Under the pieces are notes generated by a model that was not told where the DNA came from, did no database searches, and saw nothing but the letters and a program-made list of their open reading frames with translations. This document shows positions 36,042 to 46,239 of a stretch of DNA of 64,000 nucleotides, piece after piece (within the stretch, counting starts at the first letter, position 1; the number at the start of each line of letters is the position of its first letter). Source of the stretch: Massilia sp. UMI-21 (GTDB lineage: Bacteria > Pseudomonadota > Gammaproteobacteria > Burkholderiales > Burkholderiaceae_D); assembly GCA_015277795.1 (NCBI GenBank), contig CP063848.1:3658001-3722000 (forward strand), written 5' to 3'. Both the position numbers and the translations under genes were made by a program.

Positions 36042-37223
36042 ATGTTGAATGTGGCGCAACCCCGGCAATCGCAAGCATCGCTGAACCAGATCATCCTGTC
36101 CGCAGTCGATCTGGCACGGATTTGCCTGCGGATGGATGTGGCCTTCGTTTCGGAATTCAAGGACGGGCGCCGCATCTTTCGCCACATTGCAGCGGCGGGT
36201 AGCGCGCTTCCGGTCCAGCCCGGGCACTCCGATCCGCTAGAAGAGAGCTATTGCCAGCACGTGGTCAACGGGACCATCCCCGCCATTGTCGACGACAGCC
36301 ACATCTATCCCGTCCTCAAGCGCCTGGGCTGCACCGAGGCGCTGAAGATCCGCGCCCACCTGGGCGTGCCGATCTGGCTGTCGGACGGTTCGGTGTTCGG
36401 CACATTCTGCTGCTACAACCACAGCCCGCAGTGCTCCTTGCGCGAGGTCGACGTCGATGCCCTGCGGCGCTTCGCGGCGCTGATGGCGAGCATGCTGGAA
36501 CAACGGGTGCTCGCCGAACGGGCGATCGAGCAGACCTGCGCGCGCCTGTCCGACGTGATCGCCGGGCGCGCCATCACGATTGCCTTGCAGCCGATCGTCG
36601 ACCTGGACAACGGGGCCGTACTGGGCTACGAGGCGCTGTCGCGCTTTCCCGCCCCCGACACCTCCCCCGCAAGATGGTTCGCCGAGGCGCACCAGGTCGA
36701 CAAAGGCGCCGAACTGGAGATGCTGGCGATCGAACTCGCGCTGTCCAAGCTGGCGCTGTTGCCGCCCCATGCCTACCTGTCGCTCAATGTATCGCCGCAT
36801 ACCATCCTGGGCGGCGCGCTGCCCGCCCGCCTGCAGGGTGCGGCACTGGACCGGCTGGTCCTGGAGATTACCGAACACGCACCGATCGAAGAATATCCGG
36901 CGCTCGTCGCGGCGCTTGCCGGCTTGCGCCGAGCCGGACTTCGGCTGGCGATCGACGATGCCGGTTCCGGCTACGCGAGCTTCCGTCACATCCTCCAGTT
37001 GCAGCCCGACATCATCAAGCTCGACCAGAGCATCGTCGGCGGGATCGACCTTGCCTCCGGTCGCCGGGCGCTCGCCGCGGCGCTCACCGGCTTCGCGCGC
37101 GATACCGGCAGCGCCGTCGTGGCCGAGGGAATCGAAACCGAGGCGGAACGGGACGTGCTGCGCCAGCTCGGCATCAAGGCCGGACAGGGCTACCTGCTCG
37201 GGCGCCCCGCGCCGCCCGCCTGA
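36042..37223 (+). CDS. GAF-EAL c-di-GMP phosphodiesterase
   Basis: A 393-residue soluble protein. The GAF domain (about 15-160) senses a small ligand; it contains SYCQHVV and GVPIWLSDGSVFGTFCCYN, as in light- or redox-sensing GAFs, but no certain chromophore site. The EAL domain (165-393) has GYEALSRF, LSLNVSP, LEITEHAPIEEY, AIDDAGSGYASF and LKLDQSIV-type residues (here IKLDQSIVGGID), plus AEGIET, consistent with activity. It probably lowers c-di-GMP in the cytosol. It is divergent from the GGDEF-GGDEF-EAL gene across 224 bp and convergent with the RlmN-like gene. Confidence 0.92.
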   Translation: MLNVAQPRQSQASLNQIILSAVDLARICLRMDVAFVSEFKDGRRIFRHIAAAGSALPVQPGHSDPLEESYCQHVVNGTIPAIVDDSHIYPVLKRLGCTEALKIRAHLGVPIWLSDGSVFGTFCCYNHSPQCSLREVDVDALRRFAALMASMLEQRVLAERAIEQTCARLSDVIAGRAITIALQPIVDLDNGAVLGYEALSRFPAPDTSPARWFAEAHQVDKGAELEMLAIELALSKLALLPPHAYLSLNVSPHTILGGALPARLQGAALDRLVLEITEHAPIEEYPALVAALAGLRRAGLRLAIDDAGSGYASFRHILQLQPDIIKLDQSIVGGIDLASGRRALAAALTGFARDTGSAVVAEGIETEAERDVLRQLGIKAGQGYLLGRPAPPA

Positions 37224-37273
37224 CGCTGGCCTGATCGAGCCCGGCCCGACATGGCCGGCCCTCGATGTCGATA

Positions 37274-38293
37274 TCAGGCGCGGCGCAGGGCGATGGCGCG
37301 GCCGGCGCGCGCCCGCAACTGCCCGCAGCCGCCATCGACGTCCTGCCCGGCCGAGTCGCGCAGCTTGGTCAGCACGCCGCGCGCGTGCAGGCTCGCGGCG
37401 ATTTCCCGCGCGCGCTCCCAGCTGGGCCGCCGGTAGGCCAGCCCGGGCACCGTGTTATAGGGGATCATGTTGAGGATCGCGCGCTTGCCGCGCAGCAGGG
37501 CCACGATGCCCTCGATTTCGTCCGGGCCGTCGTTGACGCCCTCGAGCAGGGTCCACTGGTACTGGATCGGATAGCCGGACAGGCGCGCATAGCGCTCGCC
37601 CTGCTCCACCAGTTCCTGCGGGCTCAGGCGCGGCGCGCGCGGCAGCAACTCGGCGCGCAGGTCCGCCCTGGTGGTATGCAGCGACAGCGCCAGGGCCGGC
37701 TTCACCCGCCCTTCGAGCAGGCGCTCGAAGGCGCGCGGGTCGCCCACGGTGGAAAACACCAGGTTCTTGTGGGCGATGCCGGCCTCGACACCCAGCAGCT
37801 CGATCGCTTCCAGCACGTTGTCGAGGTTGTGGGCCGGCTCGCCCATGCCCATGAACACCACCTTCTTCAGCGGCCGGCGGCCACGGGCCAGCACCACCTG
37901 GGCCACGATCTCGCCGCTGGACACCTGGCGCAGCAGGCCGTCGCGGCCGGTCATGCAAAATCGGCAGCCCACCGCGCAGCCGACCTGGCTCGAGACGCAC
38001 ACCCCGTCGCGCGGCAGCAGCACCGATTCGATCGTCTGGCCGTCCCGCAGTTCGATCAGCAGGCGTTCGGAGCCGTCTTCGCCCGGGTGGCTGGAGACCA
38101 GCCGCACCAGGCCGGCCAGTTCGGCGTCCAGCGCGGGCAAGGCCGCGCGCACCGGTTTCGGCAGGAAGTCGGAAGCCGGGCGGCGGCCGCGCTCGTGCGC
38201 GGCGCCCTGCACCCAGTCGCGCAGCACGCGCTCCTGGTGCAGCGGCAGCGCGCCGAGCGCCGCCAGGCGCGCGCGGATGGCCGAAATACGCAT
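37274..38293 (-). CDS. RlmN-like radical SAM RNA methyltransferase
   Basis: A 339-residue radical SAM enzyme of the RlmN/Cfr family, which puts a methyl group on C2 of an adenine in 23S rRNA and tRNA. The iron-sulfur motif C-X3-C-X2-C is CAVGCRFC. MGMGEPAHNLDNV and SLHTTRADLR follow, and the methyl-carrying Cys lies in DVDGGCGQL near residue 325. The short N-terminus differs from canonical RlmN, so it may be the second RlmN-like paralogue found in this group; the true rlmN may lie elsewhere. It lies 37 bp downstream of apbC, after an AT-rich hairpin. Confidence 0.85.
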   Translation of the reverse strand: MRISAIRARLAALGALPLHQERVLRDWVQGAAHERGRRPASDFLPKPVRAALPALDAELAGLVRLVSSHPGEDGSERLLIELRDGQTIESVLLPRDGVCVSSQVGCAVGCRFCMTGRDGLLRQVSSGEIVAQVVLARGRRPLKKVVFMGMGEPAHNLDNVLEAIELLGVEAGIAHKNLVFSTVGDPRAFERLLEGRVKPALALSLHTTRADLRAELLPRAPRLSPQELVEQGERYARLSGYPIQYQWTLLEGVNDGPDEIEGIVALLRGKRAILNMIPYNTVPGLAYRRPSWERAREIAASLHARGVLTKLRDSAGQDVDGGCGQLRARAGRAIALRRA

Positions 38294-38307
38294 CGACTGA
38301 AGCCGTA

Positions 38308-38330
38308 GTTTTTACCGGTTGGTAAAAAAC
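38308..38330 (-). terminator. AT-rich hairpin right after the apbC stop
   Basis: GTTTTTACC (38308-38316) and GGTAAAAAAC (38321-38330) enclose a GGTT loop; the T run is inside the stem. It could end or slow transcription between apbC and the RlmN-like gene. Confidence 0.5.
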
Positions 38331-39419
38331 TCAGTCGTTCTTGACGACGATGCTCGGGAACTTGCTGCTCATGTCCTTCGCCTTCTCGGCCACCTTGACG
38401 GCAAGCTTGCGCGCGATTTCCTTGTAGATGGCCGACACCGGGCCGTCCGGATCGGCGACCACGGTCGGGCGGCCGGAATCGGTCTGCTCGCGAATCGACA
38501 GGGTCAGCGGGAGTTTGCCGAGGAACTCGACGCCGAAATCGCGGCACATCTTCTCGCCGCCGCCTTCGCCGAAGATCGATTCGTGGTGGCCGCAGTTCGA
38601 GCAGATGTGGGTGCTCATGTTCTCTACCACGCCGATGATCGGAATGCCGACCTTCTCGAACATCTTGAGGCCCTTGCGCGCGTCCAGCAGCGCGATGTCC
38701 TGCGGCGTGGTGACGATCACGGCGCCGGTGACCGGCACCTTCTGCGACAGGGTCAGCTGGATGTCGCCGGTGCCTGGCGGCATGTCGACGATGAGGTAGT
38801 CGAGGTCGCGCCAGTTGGTCTGTTCGAGCAGCTGCTGCAAGGCGCCGGTGACCATCGGGCCGCGCCACACCATCGGCTCGTCCGGATCGATCATGAAGCC
38901 GATCGAGGACACCTGCACGCCGTGGTTCTCGAGCGGCTCCATGGTCTTGCCGTCGCGGCTTTCGGGACGGCCGTTAATCCCCAGCATCATCGGCTGCGAA
39001 GGACCGTAGATGTCGGCGTCGAGGATGCCGACGCTGGCCCCCTCGGCGCTCAGTGCCAGCGCCAGGTTGACGGCGGTGGTCGACTTGCCGACCCCGCCCT
39101 TGCCGGACGCGACCGCAATGATGTTCTTCACGTTCGGCATCAGCTTCAGGCCGCGCTGGACCGCGTGCGACACGATCTTGCTATGCACCCTGGCGCTCAC
39201 CTTGCCGACGCCCGGCAGCGCCTGGACGCCGGCGACGACGCTGTCGCGAATGCGCGCGACCTGGCTGGCGGCCGGGTAGCCCAGTTCGACGTCGAACGCG
39301 ACGTCGCTGCCGCTGAGCTGGATGTTCTTGATCGACTTGGAAGAGACGAAATCCTTCCCGGTATTAGGATCGATGACTGCCGACAATGCTGCCTTGACAT
39401 CGTTCTCAGTGATGCTCAT
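38331..39419 (-). CDS. apbC: Mrp/ApbC iron-sulfur cluster carrier ATPase
   Basis: A 362-residue P-loop NTPase. The N-terminal 1-85 is a MIP18/DUF59 domain. The ATPase domain has the deviant Walker A GKGGVGKST near 104-112, DADIYGPSQP and VDMPPGTGD. A CSNC pair near 270 binds the cluster at the dimer interface. Mrp proteins carry and transfer 4Fe-4S clusters to apo-proteins. The start at 39419 is supported by GGAGA upstream. It is divergent from metG with 145 bp between. Confidence 0.95.
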   Translation of the reverse strand: MSITENDVKAALSAVIDPNTGKDFVSSKSIKNIQLSGSDVAFDVELGYPAASQVARIRDSVVAGVQALPGVGKVSARVHSKIVSHAVQRGLKLMPNVKNIIAVASGKGGVGKSTTAVNLALALSAEGASVGILDADIYGPSQPMMLGINGRPESRDGKTMEPLENHGVQVSSIGFMIDPDEPMVWRGPMVTGALQQLLEQTNWRDLDYLIVDMPPGTGDIQLTLSQKVPVTGAVIVTTPQDIALLDARKGLKMFEKVGIPIIGVVENMSTHICSNCGHHESIFGEGGGEKMCRDFGVEFLGKLPLTLSIREQTDSGRPTVVADPDGPVSAIYKEIARKLAVKVAEKAKDMSSKFPSIVVKND

Positions 39420-39564
39420 GTGTTTCTCCAGGTTATAGGGCCGAAGTGTAGCGCAAAATGCCGCAGGCTTCTTGTTGCTTTGGCAAACCCGGCGCTGGCG
39501 GCTGCGCATGTGCGGCCTTCCGCTGTTAAAATGCTTCTTTTCCAAAACCATTAGCGCTTCGACC

Positions 39565-41724
39565 ATGACCCGCAAGCTGTTCGTCACCACTGCCCTGCCC
39601 TACGCCAACGCTGCCTTCCATATCGGCCACATGATGGAATACATCCAGGCCGACATCTGGGTCCGGTTCCAGCGCATGCAGCGCGACAATGGGGAGCAGC
39701 GCCAGGTGCACTTCGTCTGCGCCGACGACACCCACGGCACCCCGATCATGATCGCGGCCGAGAAGGAAGGCATCACGCCGCAGGAATTCGTGGCCAAGAT
39801 CGCCGCCGGCCGCCCGCAGTACCTGGATGGTTTCCACATCGCTTTCGATAACTGGTATTCGACCGATTCGCCGGAAAACGTGGAACTCTCGCAGGGCATC
39901 TACCGCAAGCTGCGCGAGGAAGGCCTGATCGTCACCAAGACGGTGGATCGCTTCTACGACCCGGTCAAGGGCATGTTCCTGGCCGACCGCAACATCAAGG
40001 GCGAGTGCCCGACCTGCCACGCCAAGGACCAGTACGGCGACAACTGCGAAGTCTGCGGCGCCGCCTACCAGCCGACCGAACTGATCAACCCGTTCTCGGT
40101 GTTCACCGGCTCGACCCCGATCCTGAAACCCTCGGAACAGTACTTCTTCAAGCTGTCCGACCCGCGCTGCTTCACGTTCCTGAAAGCGTGGCTGAACACC
40201 CCGGGCCGCCTGCAGCCGGAAATGGTGAACAAGGTCTCGGAATGGCTGGGCGAATCCGGCGAGAAGCTGGCCGACTGGGACATCTCGCGCGACGCGCCGT
40301 ACTTCGGCATCCCGATTCCCGATGCGCCAGGCAAGTTCTTCTATGTGTGGCTGGACGCGCCGGTGGGCTACCTGGCCTCGCTGAAGAATTATTTCGACAA
40401 GCAGGGCCTCGACGTCGACGCCTTCCTGAACGACCCGGCGGCCGAGCAGGTGCACTTCATCGGCAAGGACATCGTGTCCTTCCACCTGCTGTTCTGGCCG
40501 GCCATGCTGAACTTCTCGGGCCACCCGATCATCGACAAGCTGAAGGTCGCGGTGCACGGCCACCTCACCGTCAACAACGAAAAGATGTCGAAGTCGCGCG
40601 GCACCGGCATCTCGCCGCTGCGCTATCTCGAACTGGGCATGAACCCGGAATGGCTGCGCTACTACCTGGCCTTCAAGCTCAACGCGAAAGTGGAAGACCT
40701 GGACTTCAACGGCGAGGATTTCGTCGCCCGCGTCAACAGCGACCTGATCGGCAAGTACATCAATATCGCCAGCCGCTGCGCCGGCTTCATCGCCAGGAAA
40801 TTCGACGGCAAGCTGGCCGACAGCCTCTCGGGCGATGCCAAGGGCTGGATCTGCAAGGCCCTGATGAACGATGGCGCCGAGCGCCAGGCCGGCATCGCCG
40901 CCGCCTACGAGGCGCGCGAGTACGGCCGCGCGCTGCGCGAGATCATGGAGATCACCGACATCGTCAACCAGTACGTGGACGAGAACAAGCCCTGGCTGCT
41001 GGCCAAGGACGAAGCGAAGCTGGCCGAACTGCACGATGTCTGCACCACCGCGCTGATCCTGTTCCGCCAGCTGAGCATCATGCTGGCGCCGGTGCTGCCG
41101 CAGGTAGCCGCGCGCGTCGCCGAATTCCTCGGCGACGGCGAACTGAGCTGGCTCGATACCCACGGCGCCGCCGTCTACGAAAGCATGCTGGGCCGCAGCA
41201 TCGGCGCCTACAGCCACCTGATGCAGCGCGTCGATGCGAAGATGGTCGAGAACCTGTTCGACAAGCCGGCCGGCATCCCCGCTGCCGCCACCGCTGCCGC
41301 CCCCGCTGCCGCGCCTTCGGCGGAAGCTGCCGCGGCCCCTGCCGCAGACGCCCCGGCGGCAGGCGACATCGAAGCACTGGCACCGGAAATCTCGATCGAC
41401 GACTTCACCAGGATCGACCTGCGCGTCGCGAAAATCGTCAACTGCGAGCACGTCGAAGGCGCCGGCAAGCTGCTGCGCCTGACCCTGGACGTGGGCGAAG
41501 GCCGCTACCGCAACGTGTTCTCGGGCATCAAGTCGGCCTACAAGCCGGAAGACCTGGTCGGCAAGCTCACCGTCATGGTCGCCAACCTGGCCCCGCGCAA
41601 GATGAAGTTCGGCGTGTCGGAAGGCATGGTGCTGTGCGCATCGAGCGCCGACGAGAAGGCGAATCCGGGGCTGTACCTGCTCGATCCGATGCCCGGCGCG
41701 CAGCCGGGCATGCGCATTCGCTGA
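39565..41724 (+). CDS. metG: Methionyl-tRNA synthetase
   Basis: A 719-residue class I synthetase of the long, dimeric type. HIGH is literally present in AFHIGHMM near residue 20. The zinc knuckle contains CPTC and CEVC near 145-160. KMSKS is exact (EKMSKSRGT) near 345. After the anticodon-binding helices comes an Ala/Pro linker (about 570-600) and the C-terminal tRNA-binding domain ([16 protein letters not shown]...) that makes the dimer. A TAAAAT at 39527-39532 is a possible -10. A REP-like hairpin lies 20 bp after the stop. Confidence 0.98.
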   Translation: MTRKLFVTTALPYANAAFHIGHMMEYIQADIWVRFQRMQRDNGEQRQVHFVCADDTHGTPIMIAAEKEGITPQEFVAKIAAGRPQYLDGFHIAFDNWYSTDSPENVELSQGIYRKLREEGLIVTKTVDRFYDPVKGMFLADRNIKGECPTCHAKDQYGDNCEVCGAAYQPTELINPFSVFTGSTPILKPSEQYFFKLSDPRCFTFLKAWLNTPGRLQPEMVNKVSEWLGESGEKLADWDISRDAPYFGIPIPDAPGKFFYVWLDAPVGYLASLKNYFDKQGLDVDAFLNDPAAEQVHFIGKDIVSFHLLFWPAMLNFSGHPIIDKLKVAVHGHLTVNNEKMSKSRGTGISPLRYLELGMNPEWLRYYLAFKLNAKVEDLDFNGEDFVARVNSDLIGKYINIASRCAGFIARKFDGKLADSLSGDAKGWICKALMNDGAERQAGIAAAYEAREYGRALREIMEITDIVNQYVDENKPWLLAKDEAKLAELHDVCTTALILFRQLSIMLAPVLPQVAARVAEFLGDGELSWLDTHGAAVYESMLGRSIGAYSHLMQRVDAKMVENLFDKPAGIPAAATAAAPAAAPSAEAAAAPAADAPAAGDIEALAPEISIDDFTRIDLRVAKIVNCEHVEGAGKLLRLTLDVGEGRYRNVFSGIKSAYKPEDLVGKLTVMVANLAPRKMKFGVSEGMVLCASSADEKANPGLYLLDPMPGAQPGMRIR

Positions 41725-41742
41725 CACCGCGCCTCCTGCCCG

Positions 41743-41764
41743 GGTCCCGGCGAAGGCCGGGACC
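41743..41764. repeat. REP-like palindrome after metG
   Basis: GGTCCCGGC (41743-41751) / GCCGGGACC (41756-41764) with loop GAAG. Sequences of this shape are common dispersed extragenic palindromes in GC-rich proteobacteria; no T run follows. Confidence 0.6.
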
Positions 41765-41834
41765 AGGGATCGCAGCATCCCGCCTCGGCCTCCCCGCCCC
41801 TCCCAAAATCAAGGCCCACGCCCATCCGCGGCGT

Positions 41835-41840
41835 TATAAT
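41835..41840 (+). promoter_or_regulatory. -10 element before the FabMG-like gene
   Basis: A perfect TATAAT 84 bp before the ATG; no convincing -35 is seen. Confidence 0.45.
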
Positions 41841-41923
41841 GGCGTGTTTTTTCTGAAATTCGTGCTTCCACCGGCCCTGCCGGCAGGCCTCCTTCAGACC
41901 ATACATAATAGGTAGATAACAAG

Positions 41924-43240
41924 ATGACCGAATTGACTCCTCTCCGCCACATCCCCCAGGCCAACGTGTTCCGCAAGGGCGATGTCTTCGTCCTGTTCGG
42001 CGAGCTGTTCGGCCGCGGCTATGTGAACGGCCTGATCGATGAGGCACGCGCCGCCGGCATGCGCATCGTGGGCATTACCGTGGGCCGCCGCGACGAAACG
42101 GGCGCGCTGCGCGCCCTGACGGCGGAAGAGCACGCGGAAGCGGAAGAGAAGCTCGGCGGCACGATCATCAACGTGCCGCTGATGGCCGGTTTCGACATGG
42201 ACGCGCCGGAAGGCGAGCAGAATCCGACCGAACTGCTGGCCGACGTCAAGCTCAAGACCTGGCAGGACGACAAGCTGGACTGGGAAAAGATCGAGCGCTG
42301 CCGCGCAGCCGGCGTGCGCCGCTTCACCACCTCGGCCGCCGAGGCGATGCACGAGATCGACAAGCTGATCCCGGAGGGCGCGAACGTCTTCTTCGCCCAC
42401 ACCATGGCCGGCGGCATCCCCAAGATCAAGGCCTTCCTGGCCATCGCCAACCGCATCTACAAGGGCCGCGGCGAGCGCTTCGAGTCCTCGCGCGCCCTGC
42501 TCGACAGCGACCTGGGCAAGCTGATCCTGATGAACTTCGACGAAGTCACCGCCAACACCCTCAAGTACCTGATCGACGCGTCCGCCCAGATCCGCGAGCG
42601 CGTGACCAAGGCCGGCGGCGAAGTGCGCTACACCGCCTACGGCTACCACGGCACCGAGATCCTCATCCAGGGCGAATACACCTGGCAGACCTACACCAAC
42701 TACACCCAGGGCTACGCCAAGATGCGCCTGGAGTCGATCGCCCAGGCCGCCTGGAAACAGGGTGTGTACGCGACCGTCTTCAACTGCCCGGAAATCCGCA
42801 CCAACTCGTCGGACATCTTCGTGGGCGTGGAACTGTCGCTGTTCCCCCTGCTCACCGCACTCAAGCAGGAAGGCGGCGGCGCATGGGCAGACAAGCAATG
42901 GGAGATCTGCCAGGACCTGCTGGGCGAAGGGACCTCGCTGCAAGCGCTGCTCGACACCATCGAAGGCTATAACAACGACGCCACCAGCGCCCACTTCCGC
43001 AACTTCGAAGCCTGGCCGATGGACAACACCCCGGAACTGGCCGAGGTCATGATCGGCACCTCGGAAGCCATCACCGCCCTGCACAAGGACAAGAAGGCCC
43101 TGATCACCGACCACCTGTCGAGCCTGGTGCTCGAAGGCGCCGGTCCGCTGATGTTCCATGGCGCGTCGGAAAAGATCGCCCCGGTGCTGTGGCTCAGCCA
43201 CGACATCATCGCCCGCCAACTGAACGAACTGCACAAGTAA
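41924..43240 (+). CDS. FabMG-like enoyl-ACP reductase family protein
   Basis: A 438-residue soluble protein. I recognise it as the conserved family often labelled enoyl-ACP reductase FabMG, but I cannot confirm the activity from motifs. The N-terminal 25-60 (VLFGELFGRGYVNGLIDEARAAGMRIVGITVGRR) looks like a nucleotide-binding Rossmann unit. Well-conserved blocks such as FFAHTMAGGIPKIK, YTAYGYHGTEILIQGEYTWQTYTNYTQGYAKM and LWLSHDIIARQ follow. If the assignment holds it would act in the last reduction of fatty-acid elongation. It stands alone between metG and a DUF3460 gene and ends in a clear hairpin. Confidence 0.7.
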   Translation: MTELTPLRHIPQANVFRKGDVFVLFGELFGRGYVNGLIDEARAAGMRIVGITVGRRDETGALRALTAEEHAEAEEKLGGTIINVPLMAGFDMDAPEGEQNPTELLADVKLKTWQDDKLDWEKIERCRAAGVRRFTTSAAEAMHEIDKLIPEGANVFFAHTMAGGIPKIKAFLAIANRIYKGRGERFESSRALLDSDLGKLILMNFDEVTANTLKYLIDASAQIRERVTKAGGEVRYTAYGYHGTEILIQGEYTWQTYTNYTQGYAKMRLESIAQAAWKQGVYATVFNCPEIRTNSSDIFVGVELSLFPLLTALKQEGGGAWADKQWEICQDLLGEGTSLQALLDTIEGYNNDATSAHFRNFEAWPMDNTPELAEVMIGTSEAITALHKDKKALITDHLSSLVLEGAGPLMFHGASEKIAPVLWLSHDIIARQLNELHK

Positions 43241-43253
43241 ACTTGACGCAAAT

Positions 43254-43288
43254 GCGCCGGGGCAGAAGAATGCCCCGGCGCTTCCTCA
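43254..43288 (+). terminator. Hairpin terminator after the FabMG-like gene
   Basis: GCGCCGGGGCA (43254-43264) / TGCCCCGGCGC (43271-43281), 13 bp past the stop codon. The tail CTTCCTC is only weakly T-rich. Confidence 0.6.
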
Positions 43289-43305
43289 CTTCCTTTGTGG
43301 ATATC

Positions 43306-43515
43306 ATGTTTTTCAAGAAACAACATTCGATGTACGAATCCGAGCACACCAAGTTCATCAAGGAGCTCAAGGCACAAACCCCCGGCATGGACGAGCGCCA
43401 GGTCGCCGGCCGCGCGCTACTCTGGGACAAGGCCCCGCTGTCGCTGGACGAGCAGGAGCGCATCAAGGCGTCACGCCTGCGCCAGCACGCTTACCCCTAC
43501 CAGTCCAAGGTCTGA
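43306..43515 (+). CDS. DUF3460 family protein
   Basis: A 69-residue protein with the typical DUF3460 pattern YESEHTKFIKELK ... GRALLWDK ... QHAYPYQ. The function is unknown; the family is restricted mainly to betaproteobacteria and is usually next to scpA. A start at 43306 is preferred, but Met at 43330 is also possible; neither has a strong ribosome site. scpA begins 17 bp later, so both are probably co-transcribed with panC. Confidence 0.8.
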   Translation: MFFKKQHSMYESEHTKFIKELKAQTPGMDERQVAGRALLWDKAPLSLDEQERIKASRLRQHAYPYQSKV

Positions 43516-43532
43516 GGTAAGGAAGCGCCGCC

Positions 43533-44429
43533 ATGCTGCCCGAGCAGGCCGCGCCGCAGTCGCCCGATACTGCGCCGGCCGATCCTGCGCAGGATGAGGC
43601 GCCCCTGCCGCCCGGCGACGCGCAGTTGAACGCGGCCGCCGACATGGCCGGAGCGGCCATCGCACGCCTGTACGGCGAGCCGCTGACACGCCTGCCCAAC
43701 GACCTGTACATTCCGCCGGATGCGCTCGAGATCTTCCTCGACGCCTTCGAAGGTCCGCTCGACCTGTTGCTGTACCTGATCCGCAAGCAGAACTTCAACA
43801 TCCTCGACATCCCGATGGCGCAGGTGACCCTGCAATACCTGGAATATGTCGAGCAGATCCGCCAGCGCAACCTGGAACTGGCCGCCGAGTACCTGCTCAT
43901 GGCGGCCATGCTGATCGAGATCAAGTCGAGGATGCTGCTACCCAAAAGGCAGGACGACCTGGTCGAGGACGTCGGCGACCCGCGCGCGGAACTGGTGCGC
44001 CGCCTGCTCGACTACGAGCAGATCAAGTCGGCGGCGCTGGCGCTCGGCGCCCTGCCCCAGGAAGGCCGCGACTTCGTGCGTCCCCAGCTGTTCGTCGAAC
44101 AGGGCCTGGCGCCCGCCTTGCCGGAGGTCGATCCCTGGGACCTGCAGCGCGCCTGGCTCGACGTCCTGCGCCGCGCCAAGCTGACCCAGCACCACCGGAT
44201 CAGCCGCCAGGAGCTTTCCGTGCGCGAGCACATGTCGGCCATCCTGCGCGTGCTGCAGTCGCAGCGCTTCGTTGAATTTTCCGAACTGTTCGCCGGCCAG
44301 CACACGGTGCCGATCGTGGTTGTACACTTTGTCGCCATGCTCGAATTGGCGAAGGAAACCTTGATCGAGATCACCCAAGCCGAACCCTTCGCGCCAATCT
44401 ATGTGCGCCTGGCGTATTCCCCGGCTTGA
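43533..44429 (+). CDS. scpA: Segregation and condensation protein A
   Basis: A 298-residue kleisin that bridges the SMC heads with ScpB and compacts newly replicated chromosome origins. The conserved N-terminal block is FEGPLDLLLYLIRKQNFNILDIPMAQVTLQYLEYV. The middle holds AAEYLLMAAMLIEIKSRMLLP, and the C-terminal winged-helix region ends with FAPIYVRLAYSP. The first 60 residues are a disordered acidic extension. No scpB is next to it. Confidence 0.95.
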   Translation: MLPEQAAPQSPDTAPADPAQDEAPLPPGDAQLNAAADMAGAAIARLYGEPLTRLPNDLYIPPDALEIFLDAFEGPLDLLLYLIRKQNFNILDIPMAQVTLQYLEYVEQIRQRNLELAAEYLLMAAMLIEIKSRMLLPKRQDDLVEDVGDPRAELVRRLLDYEQIKSAALALGALPQEGRDFVRPQLFVEQGLAPALPEVDPWDLQRAWLDVLRRAKLTQHHRISRQELSVREHMSAILRVLQSQRFVEFSELFAGQHTVPIVVVHFVAMLELAKETLIEITQAEPFAPIYVRLAYSPA

Positions 44430-44464
44430 AAGCCACACCATTCATTCTTGCATCTGTACACTAA

Positions 44465-45316
<852 letters not shown>

Positions 45317-45341
45317 CAAAGAAGTATCATTGCTTGCAAAA

Positions 45342-45371
45342 TTGCAATAACCGGGAGACTGGCCTTATACT
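45342..45371 (+). promoter_or_regulatory. Promoter of the YcgR gene
   Basis: TTGCAA (45342-45347), an 18-bp spacer and TATACT (45366-45371), 77 bp before the start codon. Confidence 0.6.
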
Positions 45372-45372
45372 T

Positions 45373-45385
45373 GTCAAGCCTTGAC
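45373..45385. promoter_or_regulatory. Palindrome overlapping the ycgR transcription start
   Basis: GTCAAG-C-CTTGAC is perfectly symmetrical and lies two bases after the -10 element, an ideal place for a repressor site. The binder is unknown. Confidence 0.4.
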
Positions 45386-45447
45386 CCGCGCGGCCGCCGA
45401 CACCGGCAGCCGCGCGCCATCAACACCACTCGCAAGGATCTGTTGCC

Positions 45448-46221
45448 GTGACCGACACCGCCGCTCCCCTCGTCCGCAAGGGCCCGCCGAAGCCGACCGA
45501 TGCGCTCAAGCGCATCGGCAGCACGGCCGAACCGCATGAAATGCGCGACCCGTTCGATATCGGCGAAGCCCTGACGACGCTGTCGCTGTCGGGCGAACCG
45601 GTCACGGTGTTCCCGGCCGGCTGGATCGAGCCGCTGCTGGCGCGCGTCGAGTCGGTCGACCCGGAGCTGCCCCATTTCGTGCTCGACTTCTCCGGCAGCG
45701 AACGTCCGCCGGCGGGCAAGGCGACCCTGGTCGCTTCGCTGGGCGGCAACGCCAAGCTGCAGTTCGAGCTCGACCAGTCGTGGAAACCGGCCCCGGACCA
45801 CCGGATGCACGTCGCGGCCGATTTCCCGCCCGCCTGCCTGGTACTGAACCGGCGCGCCGCGCGCCGCGTCGAGACGCCGGTCGGCGTCAACTACATGGCC
45901 AGTTTCCGCCTGAAAGGCGCCAACGTCGAACTGCCGCTGTACGACTTCTCGCAAGGCGGCGTGGGCCTGCGCGCCACGCCGGGACAATGCCTGGGCCTGC
46001 ACGTGGGAAAAAAACTGGAGGACGTGCACCTGGAACTGGGACCGAACCTGGTGATCACGGCCGACCTCGAAGTGCGCCTGCTGCGCCCCTTCCGCACCTT
46101 CCTGCTGGGCGAGCAGGTGCAGATCGGGTGCAGCTTTGCCGGCATTTCGATGCAGATGCAGCAGACGCTGGAGCGCTTCGTCACCACCGGGGCGGTGGAG
46201 CGCCGCGCCGCGTCGCGCTGA
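45448..46221 (+). CDS. ycgR: YcgR-type flagellar brake protein (PilZ domain)
   Basis: A 257-residue c-di-GMP effector. The N-terminal YcgR domain (about 35-135) is followed by a PilZ domain (140-250) with the c-di-GMP-binding RRAARRVETPV (RxxxR) and DFSQGGVGL (D/NxSxxG). When bound to c-di-GMP, YcgR contacts MotA and FliG and slows or biases the flagellar motor. The motAB and che genes lie 10 kb away and several c-di-GMP enzymes lie upstream in this window, which supports the role. It has its own sigma-70-type promoter. Convergent with the HDOD gene. Confidence 0.92.
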   Translation: MTDTAAPLVRKGPPKPTDALKRIGSTAEPHEMRDPFDIGEALTTLSLSGEPVTVFPAGWIEPLLARVESVDPELPHFVLDFSGSERPPAGKATLVASLGGNAKLQFELDQSWKPAPDHRMHVAADFPPACLVLNRRAARRVETPVGVNYMASFRLKGANVELPLYDFSQGGVGLRATPGQCLGLHVGKKLEDVHLELGPNLVITADLEVRLLRPFRTFLLGEQVQIGCSFAGISMQMQQTLERFVTTGAVERRAASR

Positions 46222-46239
46222 ACCGGCGGCAGCCGGCCT

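Noticed and set aside
45379..45415. Sigma-28 promoter for ycgR based on TCAAGCCT
   Set aside because: The spacing to the nearest GCCGACA is wrong and a good sigma-70 promoter is present just upstream.
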